Assembly (NCBI GenBank): GCA_024695185.1
Contig: JAILIR010000014.1
Location: forward strand, 1-12,996
Source of the DNA: a bacterium
Lineage (GTDB): Bacteria; Bacillota_I; Bacilli_A; Acholeplasmatales; JAEDCM01
Length of the DNA stretch: 12,996 nt
Reading direction: 5' to 3'
Position numbers and translations under genes: made by a program. Below are positions 7,701-12,996 of the stretch, one piece after another; position 1 is the first letter of the stretch; each line of letters starts with the position of its first letter. A model generated the notes under the pieces. It saw nothing but the letters and a program-made list of their open reading frames with translations, was not told where the DNA came from and did not search any database.

Positions 7701-9329
7701 ATTTTAAAGATTAATAATGGTGAAAAGAAAGAATTTAGTAAGCCTGTAAAGCTAATTGAAATTGCAGGAAAAGAAGATTGCTGCGCTAAGGTTAATGGAA
7801 CTATTAGAGATTTAAATTACATCGTTAAAAACGATTGTGAGGTTGAATTCTTAAATATCGTTGATAGTCCTGATGCTGTACGTATTTATGAAGCAACACT
7901 ACGCTATTTAGTAGTTATGGCCATATATAACATATATGGTAAGGCAGATGTTAGAATTAATTATTCTGTTTCTATGGCTTTATATATTGATTTATCTAAA
8001 ATGGATATATCACTAGATGAGGCTGAAGTAGAAAGAATCAAGAAAGAAATGGATAGATTAATCAAGGCAGATTTACCACTTAATAGATTAAGTATTAAAA
8101 AAGAGGATGCTATTGATATTTATACTAAGCAAAAAATGATGGATAAGGTTAGTATTTTAAAGTATAGAAAAGAAGACCATGTCAATATTTATGAATGTAA
8201 TGGCTTCTATAACTATATGTATATGAATATGATGCCTAAAACTAGCTATGTTAAAGAGTTTAAATTATTCGCATATTATCCTCAAATGATCTTACAATAT
8301 CCAAGAAGTGAAACAAAGGGCAAAATTCCTGCTTTCAACTTTGAACAAGTAAAATATTCAAAAGTGTTATTTAAAGCCAAAAATTGGGCTAAAAAGAACA
8401 ATATAGCGAATGTTTTTGATTTGAATGAGCGTGTTACTCATGAAAGTGTTGCTGAATTTGTCAATTTATGTGAATTTAAGCATAATAGAACATTAGTTAG
8501 AATAGGCGATAAAATTGAAGATAGAAAAGAAGAAATTAAACTAGTTGCGGTTTCAGGACCATCCTCAAGTGGTAAAACAACTTTCGCAAATAAGTTAAAG
8601 ATTGAATTAATGTCTAGAGGATTTAAGCCTATAATGATATCTTTAGATAACTATTATAAGGACCATAAAGATATACCAGTTGATGAGTTTGGTGAAATTG
8701 ACTTTGAAACTATTGATGCACTAGATATCGAAAGATTTAATAGGGATATGATCAGTTTAATGAACAAAAAAGAAACTGAAGTACCTATTTTTAACTTTGT
8801 TAGTCAAAAAAGAGATGGTTATAAGATCATTAAACCAGATAAAAATGCGATTGTTATTATTGAGGGAATCCATGCTTTAAATGAGAAGATGACTCATTTA
8901 ATTCCTCGTGATTCTAAATATAAAATATTTATTTCTCCTCAGCAACAAATTAATATCGATGAAAATAACCCTATTAGAATCACTGATATTAGATTAATTA
9001 GACGTGCTGTTAGAGACCATTTATTTAGAAATTATGATGTAACACAAACACTTGATATTTGGCCTAGTGTAAGACGTGGTGAATTCAAATGGATTTATGA
9101 CTGTCAAGAAGATGCTGATTATATCTTTAATAGTGAGCTTGCCTATGAATTATGTGTTTTAAAGAAGTATGCATTACCATTATTCTCAGCTGTAAAAAGA
9201 GAAGATAGTGACTTTGCAAATGCCAATAGAATTGTTAAATTCTTAAAATATTTTGTTACAATTGATGAATCATTAGTACCTAATAACTCTATTTTAAGAG
9301 AGTTTATTGGTGGAAGTGTATTTAAATAA
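7698..9329 (+). CDS. Nucleoside (uridine) kinase with ThrRS-like N-terminal half
   Basis: A 543-residue two-part protein. The C-terminal half is a phosphoribulokinase/uridine kinase P-loop domain: Walker A GPSSSGKT (287-294), SLDNYYKDHKD, a Walker B-like VIIEGIHAL with Glu389, and RLIRRAVRDHLFRNYD, expected to phosphorylate a nucleoside with ATP or GTP. The N-terminal half has a short TGS-like domain (about 1-60) and a region like the second additional domain of threonyl-tRNA synthetase (about 65-245, including MMPKTSYVKEFKLFAYYPQMILQYPR). This layout is known in Bacillota nucleoside kinases. Starts at GTG 7689, ATG 7692 and TTG 7698 are possible; only TTG 7698 has proper spacing (8 nt) from GAGGAG (7684-7689), though ATG 7692 would give TGATG coupling to parC. 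The exact nucleoside is not readable. Confidence 0.85.
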   Translation: MILKINNGEKKEFSKPVKLIEIAGKEDCCAKVNGTIRDLNYIVKNDCEVEFLNIVDSPDAVRIYEATLRYLVVMAIYNIYGKADVRINYSVSMALYIDLSKMDISLDEAEVERIKKEMDRLIKADLPLNRLSIKKEDAIDIYTKQKMMDKVSILKYRKEDHVNIYECNGFYNYMYMNMMPKTSYVKEFKLFAYYPQMILQYPRSETKGKIPAFNFEQVKYSKVLFKAKNWAKKNNIANVFDLNERVTHESVAEFVNLCEFKHNRTLVRIGDKIEDRKEEIKLVAVSGPSSSGKTTFANKLKIELMSRGFKPIMISLDNYYKDHKDIPVDEFGEIDFETIDALDIERFNRDMISLMNKKETEVPIFNFVSQKRDGYKIIKPDKNAIVIIEGIHALNEKMTHLIPRDSKYKIFISPQQQINIDENNPIRITDIRLIRRAVRDHLFRNYDVTQTLDIWPSVRRGEFKWIYDCQEDADYIFNSELAYELCVLKKYALPLFSAVKREDSDFANANRIVKFLKYFVTIDESLVPNNSILREFIGGSVFK

Positions 9330-9356
9330 TAAATATAGGCCAAATTTGAGGCTTTT

Positions 9357-9371
9357 GGAGGTGATACTATT
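9357..9371 (+). promoter_or_regulatory. Strong Shine-Dalgarno pointing to an ATT start codon
   Basis: GGAGGTGAT (9357-9365) is almost the full anti-16S complement. The only frame open from here into the downstream gene has ATT at 9369, 6 nt after GGAGGT. No ATG, GTG or TTG occurs in that frame before 9414, and ATG 9414 has no ribosome-binding site. Start codons in the other two frames run into stops within about 7 codons. Confidence 0.55.
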
Positions 9372-10472
9372 AGTTGCTTAGATAATGCGAATAAAGCTAT
9401 AATTCCAACTGATATGTTACTTGATATGATGAAATTATATCGCTATAGTGGTAAGGATGATTATTATAATTTAGTATTCAAAAAGGATCTAAGTGCTTAT
9501 CGTAATGTAAATATAGTTGAAGAAGTATATTATTTTGCGAAAATAATGGATTTAGGTTTAACTGATGAAAGATTAAAATTATTATCCAAAAAGGATATAA
9601 TTCCTAAAAATAATAGTGAAAAAATAGTTATAAATTTAAAGAATGTATTCAAAAGTATCATTTATAATGTTCAAAAATTCGATTTAGTACCTAATGAAGC
9701 ATGTGATTTAGCTAATAGTTTATATAATGATGTTTATAAGGTTAAATTCGTTGTAGAAAAGGTAAAAGATGATGGTCCATTTAAGGGAACAACACGTAAA
9801 ATTGATCAATTTGTGACATTAGAAGGCTTATTTAATAAGTTTGAATCGCTTAGAAAAAGCAAAGATTATGAAATTTCTTTATTAATTTCTAATTTCTTTA
9901 TCGATTTTATCAATAGTAAGGTCTTTGAAGAAACAGATAATTATAAAGTAAATGATTATATAGGATATCTATTATTATATATTCTATTATTTAAATTCGA
10001 ATTTGAATGCTTTAACTATAAATCGTTCTTTAAGCAAATTTATGAAAATATGAAAAGTTTTCATAATGCCATCTCACAATGTTCATTTAACTGGAGTAGT
10101 GGATGGTCAAACTGTACATTAGTTCATAAATTCGTTGTTGAACAATTATTGGTTTGTTATGATTTAACTGAAGGAGAGCTTGTGAAGACGACTCACATGA
10201 GAGACAGTAAGTTCTCAAAGACTGAGGATGTCGAAATTACGATTTCACATTTCCCAGGAGACACATTCTCTAAGGGTGACATTCAAAAGGCTCATCCAAA
10301 CATCAGTTTAAAAACAATAGAAAGAACTTTAGAGCGTCTTCAAGCTGAAGGAAAGATCGAAGCTCTTGGAACAGGAAGGTCCGCAAAGTGGATGAAGAAA
10401 TTTAAAATTCAATCTGGCTTTGAGTACGATGCTGTGAGCTTTAATTTTGACGATACAGAAGGAAAGAAGTAG
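9369..10472 (+). CDS. Fic-fold protein with degraded active site and C-terminal winged helix
   Basis: 367 residues from ATT 9369, or 352 from ATG 9414 (numbers below use the ATG). Hand comparison with remembered Fic proteins (AMP-transferases) aligns the whole length: IPTDMLLDMMKLYRYSGKDDYY with the N-terminal helices, LTDERLKLL and PKNNSE with TTDKRLKEL...PKNRSE, and QIYENMKSFHNAISQCSFNW with the helix after the active site. The C-terminus has a winged helix (about 283-330: FSKGDIQKAHPNISLKTIERTLERL, wing GTGRSAKWMKK) often found in Fic proteins. The Fic motif HPFx(D/E)GN(G/K)R is absent: the best-aligned stretch is KVFEETDNY (169-177). The inhibitory (S/T)xxxE(G/N) helix is also lost (FAKIMD, 41-46). 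It is probably not an AMP-transferase; a DNA-binding or regulatory role is inference. GC jumps in the last 300 bases. Last gene of the parE operon by spacing. Confidence 0.6.
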   Translation: MSCLDNANKAIIPTDMLLDMMKLYRYSGKDDYYNLVFKKDLSAYRNVNIVEEVYYFAKIMDLGLTDERLKLLSKKDIIPKNNSEKIVINLKNVFKSIIYNVQKFDLVPNEACDLANSLYNDVYKVKFVVEKVKDDGPFKGTTRKIDQFVTLEGLFNKFESLRKSKDYEISLLISNFFIDFINSKVFEETDNYKVNDYIGYLLLYILLFKFEFECFNYKSFFKQIYENMKSFHNAISQCSFNWSSGWSNCTLVHKFVVEQLLVCYDLTEGELVKTTHMRDSKFSKTEDVEITISHFPGDTFSKGDIQKAHPNISLKTIERTLERLQAEGKIEALGTGRSAKWMKKFKIQSGFEYDAVSFNFDDTEGKK

Positions 10473-10502
10473 AAGAAGCACAAGAATTATAACTGAACAT
10501 GC

Positions 10503-10566
10503 AAAACAGGTCAAAAACATTGTTTTTAGCGATTGAGAGGGCTGAAGAAGATGATTGACCTGTTTT
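10503..10566 (+). terminator. Long-loop stem-loop terminator after the Fic-like gene
   Basis: A perfect 12-bp inverted repeat, AAAACAGGTCAA (10503-10514) and TTGACCTGTTTT (10555-10566), followed by TTTTTCTT. The 40-nt loop can fold further: AAAC/GTTT (10515-10525) and UUAGC/GCUGA (10526-10545), giving a three-way junction. It most likely ends the parE operon. The large folded loop is unusual for a simple terminator, so a small structured RNA is possible. Confidence 0.6.
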
Positions 10567-10577
10567 TCTTATCTCGA

Positions 10578-10604
10578 TTGCTCATTTTATTTCGATATTA
10601 TAAT
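10578..10604 (+). promoter_or_regulatory. Possible promoter upstream of the GTAGTTT hairpins
   Basis: TATAAT (10599-10604) with a poor -35 candidate TTGCTC (10578-10583) at a short 15-bp spacing. If active, transcription would begin near 10611 and could end at the terminator-like hairpin at 10672-10708. In DNA this AT-rich the match may be chance. Confidence 0.25.
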
Positions 10605-10640
10605 TAAACTACACCTTTTTACTAGAATTGGGTAGTTTAA
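10604..10640. repeat. Inverted repeat TTAAACTAC / GTAGTTTAA
   Basis: A 9-bp perfect inverted repeat, TTAAACTAC (10604-10612) and GTAGTTTAA (10632-10640), loop 19 nt. No T-run follows on either strand, so it is not a terminator by itself. Its right arm can also pair with the left arm of the next hairpin (10671-10680). Confidence 0.7.
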
Positions 10641-10671
10641 AGTATATGTAACCGCTATTTTTGCCCCAAAT

Positions 10672-10708
10672 AAACTACCCCAACTCGCTACAAGGGTAGT
10701 TTTTATTT
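10672..10708 (+). terminator. Hairpin AAACTACCC / GGGTAGTTT with T-rich tail
   Basis: A 9-bp perfect stem, 10672-10680 with 10694-10702, loop of 13 nt, followed by TTATTTTT on the + strand. It has the form of an intrinsic terminator although no gene lies between it and the terminator at 10503-10566. It may end a short RNA or act as a backstop for transcription heading towards dif. Confidence 0.55.
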
Positions 10709-10739
10709 TTGTAAAACCCGTATTTTTTCTATTATTATT

Positions 10740-10767
10740 TGTTCCTATAATATATATTATGTAAACT
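10740..10767 (+). other. dif: dif site: XerC/XerD chromosome dimer resolution site
   Basis: The 28 bases divide into an 11-bp left arm TGTTCCTATAA, a centre TATATA, and an 11-bp right arm TTATGTAAACT. Compared with the B. subtilis dif site as I remember it, the right (XerD/RipX) arm and the centre are identical and the left (XerC/CodV) arm matches at 8 of 11 positions, 25 of 28 in all. XerC and XerD recombine here to turn chromosome dimers into monomers before division; dif lies in the replication terminus. Supporting context: no gene within about 270 bp to the left or 1.1 kb to the right, and genes on either side point towards it. This identification rests on memory of the reference site, not on a search. 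Confidence 0.88.
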
Positions 10768-10773
10768 TGTAAT

Positions 10774-10789
10774 AATGTAGCAATGTAGC
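10774..10789. repeat. Tandem repeat AATGTAGC x2 beside dif
   Basis: Two exact head-to-tail copies of AATGTAGC (10774-10781 and 10782-10789), starting 6 bp to the right of dif and ending at the first base of the flanking CGGGTTTT arm. Part of the unusually structured surroundings of the site; function unknown. Confidence 0.6.
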
Positions 10790-10834
10790 GGGTTTTTTGA
10801 GTGTTGTGGAAAACGGGGAAATGTTGATAAGGTT

Positions 10835-10883
10835 AAAAATCCCAAATGGCTCCTTGTATTGTCCTTGGAGAGGGTCGATTTTT
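10835..10883 (+). other. Stem-loop of unknown role to the right of dif
   Basis: AAAAATC (10835-10841) pairs with GATTTTT (10877-10883); inside it CCC/GGG and CTCC (10849-10852) with GGAG (10867-10870) can extend the fold around a T/C-rich loop. The T-run at the end of the right arm gives it a terminator-like shape on the + strand. No gene is close on that strand. It stands out by being much less AT-rich than its surroundings. Confidence 0.4.
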
Positions 10884-11049
10884 GGCCTATATGAAAATAA
10901 TTGCAAATGTTTTCATTTATATATGTTTTTTATCTTTTGAACTGCGAATTGAGCATGATTGAATGTCTGTGTTTCTCATTTTCAATTGCTAAAATTATCC
11001 TTAAAATTCATCAAAATGCTTAAAATTACTAAAATTTAGGTTGAAAACA

Positions 11050-11720
11050 TATAATAATGGCTTTGTTATGCTATTATTCTTTGTTTGTTATGCTAAAAAA
11101 GTATATTTTGCTGTTTTTTCATAAAATTGATCTCCATTTTTTTAAATCAAGCTTTATAATCATTCATCATTTTAAAATTCGATCATTAATTTTGAATGCT
11201 CATTTTCCTTTTTTGTCTTTTCAAATTTATGGATTCGTGTGTGTGATTGTTCATACATAAGGGTTTCGATTTCTAAAAATGCTCGTTCAAAAATTCTATG
11301 ATCTCATTTTTCGATTCATTATTTTTCTTAGTTTTAAAATAGAGAATGAGAAAAATTAAGCTTACCGTTTTACCGTCTGAATCTCTAATTTTGATTCTCA
11401 TATTATTTTGAGTTTTGCAAAACTCTATAATTAAAAATGAAAATATTTTCATAAAACTATTTTTCAAAAATTCATTTTCATAAATTCTTGTTCCATAATT
11501 TTATGATCATTTTTATTCCCTGGTTTTCATTTTCTAAAAATTGATATGTCTTGATTCTAAAAATTCATCATCCAAATTTTGTTATTTCATAAATTTTGAT
11601 GCATTTCAGAAAAGCGAGATTTTCGATTTTTAAAAATTTATCTCATCATGAGTTTTTGTTTTTCCTGATTCCTAAAAATTTGGACTCTCATTTTTTTAAA
11701 ATCGTCTTCTTTTTGTCGAA
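11050..11720. repeat. Degenerate AT-rich repeats and palindromes
   Basis: Imperfect copies of short motifs recur without fixed spacing: TTTTCATAAA (for example near 11117, 11448 and 11476, variant near 11586), GATT-y-CTAAAAATT (near 11268, 11529, 11544, 11660), and CTCATTTTT (near 11304 and 11684, variant near 11131). Two perfect 16-base palindromes, GAGTTTTGCAAAACTC (11410-11425) and ATGAAAATATTTTCAT (11437-11452), lie 11 bp apart. A hand count over 11101-11700 gives T 279, A 181, C 80, G 60. No open frame with gene character is seen; it may be decayed repeats or non-coding terminus DNA. Confidence 0.5.
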
Positions 11721-11731
11721 AAATAAAAAAA

Positions 11732-11745
11732 TGCCAAAAATGGCA
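11732..11745 (-). terminator. Second minus-strand terminator
   Basis: Stem TGCCA (11732-11736) / TGGCA (11741-11745), loop of four A on the + strand. Read on the minus strand it is followed by seven T (11725-11731), so it terminates leftward transcription, probably as a backstop for read-through past mgtE towards dif. Confidence 0.65.
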
Positions 11746-11880
11746 CTTTGAAATTTCGTTTAAGCCGTATAACTAATAAAAATCATTTATTTCATTTGCT
11801 AATTTTTAAGTTAAATTATAAAAAAAAGTTAAAAAAACATAGATTTTACCTATATTTTTCTTATATTTTGAAAAACGGGC

Positions 11881-11919
11881 AAAAAAAAAGAGATTTACCC
11901 ATTTTTTGAGTAAATCTCT
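11881..11919 (-). terminator. mgtE terminator
   Basis: A perfect 10-bp stem AGAGATTTAC (11889-11898) / GTAAATCTCT (11910-11919) with an 11-nt loop. On the minus strand it is followed by a run of T (11881-11888). It lies six bases beyond the mgtE stop codon. Confidence 0.9.
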
Positions 11920-11924
11920 ATATT

Positions 11925-12996
11925 TTATAGTAAAATCGTCATAAACATTAGTAAAGCAAGTGTGTAGTAACATAAAACTGCGATACAGTCGTTTAGAGTT
12001 GTGATGAATGGACCACTTGCTGCTGCTGGGTCGACTTTCATCTTTCTTAAAACGATTGGTACTAATGTTCCAAATAGACTTGATAGAGTCATTGCAGCAA
12101 CTAATGCGACACTTGCTGTTGCACTAACCTTTAAACAGTCATAGATATTAAATCCATTTCCTGTAATTATTTCTTCATGTTTGATTGCTAGGAAGGCTAA
12201 TATTGATACAAATGATACAGTTGCTAGGATTAATCCGTTTGTAAATCCTACTCTGATCTCTTTAAATATTAGTTTCTTTTCTTCTTTTTTAGATACATCT
12301 GAGTTTGCGATAACTCTGACTGTTACGGCTAGAGACTGTGTTCCTACATTACCAGCCATATCTAAAACTAGAGATTGGAAGAACATTATAGTTGCTATTT
12401 TAGCTACTACTCCTTCAAAACATGATATTAATATTGATACTAAAATTGATAATACAACTAGTATCATAAGCCATGGAATTCTCTTTTTAACTGATGAGAA
12501 TAATGATTCATCTAGATCTGATTCACTAGACATACCGGCTAATTTAGCGTAGTCTTCGCTTAATGTATCATCAACTAATTCTACTACGTCACTACTAGTT
12601 AAAACACCTAATAAATGCTTATTTTCATCTGTTACAGGGATGATATCCATGCTGTAATCAATGATTTTTTCAATGGAATCATCTATTAAATCATTGGCAT
12701 ATAAATAAGGTGTATTTTGCCTTATAATTGAGTCTATATCATCTTTTGCTCTAGCTTTAATTAAGTCCTTTAAATCAATAGTTCCTAAGTATTCATTATC
12801 TTTATTTACAGCTATTAAAGTCTTAACATTATCGTTTTCTTTTGCCATTTTGATAACTCTTCTCATGGCATCTTTTACTGATAAATCACTTCTAATATCA
12901 ATATAGTTTGTAGTCATTAAACTACCAATTTCATCATCGTTAAATGAATTGATTAATTGTAAATCTTCCTTGATTTCGCCTTCCATTAAATCTAAG
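11925..12996 (-). CDS. mgtE: MgtE-family magnesium transporter, N-terminus outside window
   Basis: Mg2+ channel of the inner membrane, gated by cytosolic Mg2+. The visible part begins near the end of the regulatory N domain, continues with DDEIGSLMTTNYIDI, the usual entry to the paired CBS domains (about the next 120 residues, including a second repeat around TPYLYANDLI and IIPVTDE), then a plug helix and a five-helix pore. AGNVGTQSLAVTVR and DPAAASGPFITTLNDCIAVLCYY are the conserved pore segments. The frame remains open past the ATG at 12986 to the right edge without a ribosome-binding site in view, and full-length MgtE is about 450 residues, so roughly 100 residues are missing. Transcribed leftward, towards dif, with terminators at 11881-11919 and 11732-11745. 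Confidence 0.95.
   Translation of the reverse strand, partial: LDLMEGEIKEDLQLINSFNDDEIGSLMTTNYIDIRSDLSVKDAMRRVIKMAKENDNVKTLIAVNKDNEYLGTIDLKDLIKARAKDDIDSIIRQNTPYLYANDLIDDSIEKIIDYSMDIIPVTDENKHLLGVLTSSDVVELVDDTLSEDYAKLAGMSSESDLDESLFSSVKKRIPWLMILVVLSILVSILISCFEGVVAKIATIMFFQSLVLDMAGNVGTQSLAVTVRVIANSDVSKKEEKKLIFKEIRVGFTNGLILATVSFVSILAFLAIKHEEIITGNGFNIYDCLKVSATASVALVAAMTLSSLFGTLVPIVLRKMKVDPAAASGPFITTLNDCIAVLCYYTLALLMFMTILL

Larger units (their letters stand above)
10713..10796. repeat. Inverted repeat flanking the dif site
   Basis: AAAACCCG (10713-10720) and CGGGTTTT (10789-10796) form an 8-bp perfect inverted repeat. Its centre (10754.5) lies one base from the centre of the dif site (10753.5). The right arm is extended by two more T. 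It could form a long-loop hairpin or mark binding sites either side of dif. Confidence 0.6.
10473..11924. other. Gene-free terminus region around dif
   Basis: About 1.45 kb without a credible gene. The left part (10473-10900) carries the operon terminator, the GTAGTTT/AAACTAC hairpins, dif with its flanking repeats and a further stem-loop. The right part (about 10920-11720) is very AT-rich and T-biased on the + strand, full of degenerate short repeats and palindromes. The far right (11721-11924) holds two terminators serving minus-strand transcription. Short open frames here lack ribosome-binding sites and recognisable protein character. Confidence 0.7.

Noticed and set aside
10472..10549. 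GAAGAAG motifs left of dif as FtsK-orienting sequences
   Set aside because: This heptamer is KOPS in Lactococcus as I recall, but it is common in purine-rich coding DNA here and two copies prove nothing without whole-genome skew.
10740..10767. TATAAT at 10746-10751 as a promoter
   Set aside because: It is part of the dif left arm and no -35 box lies at the proper distance.
11057..11260. Open frame on the + strand, 67 codons, in the gap right of dif
   Set aside because: Rich in Phe/Leu/Ile only because the DNA is T-rich; no ribosome-binding site and no domain character.
11273..11467. Open frame on the - strand, 64 codons
   Set aside because: Upstream sequence has no Shine-Dalgarno, and the frame consists of the same AT-rich repeats as its surroundings.
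11050..11720. CRISPR array
   Set aside because: The repeated motifs are short, imperfect and irregularly spaced; there are no constant spacers and no cas genes.
10473..11924. tRNA, tmRNA, SRP RNA or 6S RNA gene in the gap
   Set aside because: I looked for cloverleaf arms and conserved SRP/6S/tmRNA cores on both strands and saw none.
12181..12552. Open frame on the + strand, 123 codons
   Set aside because: It is antisense to the pore and CBS region of mgtE, which shows clear conserved motifs.

Overview
The window looks like a chromosomal segment of a low-GC Gram-positive bacterium (Bacillota, Bacilli-like). Its genes are AT-rich, the Shine-Dalgarno sequences are strong (GGAGG/AAGGAG), and the ParE, ParC, PlsY, MgtE and UPF0154 proteins match the Bacillota versions from memory. 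TGA appears to be a stop (end of parC) and tryptophan is read from TGG, so the Mycoplasma code is unlikely. I cannot name the genus.

Layout. 1-1720 (+) is a tight operon: the 3' end of a HAD/Cof-type phosphatase, a six-helix membrane protein and a Sir2 deacylase. 1744-1911 (-) is a 55-residue 2[4Fe-4S] ferredoxin, divergent from a UPF0154 (YneF-like) membrane protein at 2025-2273 (+). 2293-3081 (-) is plsY, the glycerol-3-phosphate acyltransferase of phospholipid synthesis. Both convergent pairs share a two-way terminator that contains the stop codons. 3230-10472 (+) is one probable operon: parE and parC (topoisomerase IV, 1-nt overlap), a nucleoside/uridine kinase with a threonyl-tRNA-synthetase-like N-terminal half, and a Fic-fold protein that has lost the catalytic motif. 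After about 1.45 kb without a gene comes mgtE (-), cut by the right edge.

The main result lies in that gap. Positions 10740-10767 match the Bacillus subtilis dif site at 25 of 28 positions, as I recall that site. The XerD arm and central hexamer are identical. dif is where XerC/XerD resolve chromosome dimers, so the gap is probably the replication terminus. Most genes to its left run rightward (ferredoxin and plsY are exceptions), and the only gene to its right runs leftward. The + strand of the non-coding DNA to the right is T-rich. An 8-bp inverted repeat is centred on dif, and nearby there are alternating GTAGTTT/AAACTAC arms, stem-loops and degenerate AT-rich repeats.

Topoisomerase IV genes end about 3 kb from the site where, in E. 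coli, topoisomerase IV and XerCD act together in chromosome segregation. The other item worth attention is the Fic-like protein: both its active-site and inhibitory motifs appear degraded, its best ribosome-binding site points to an ATT start codon, and its C-terminal winged helix is far richer in GC than the rest of the gene.
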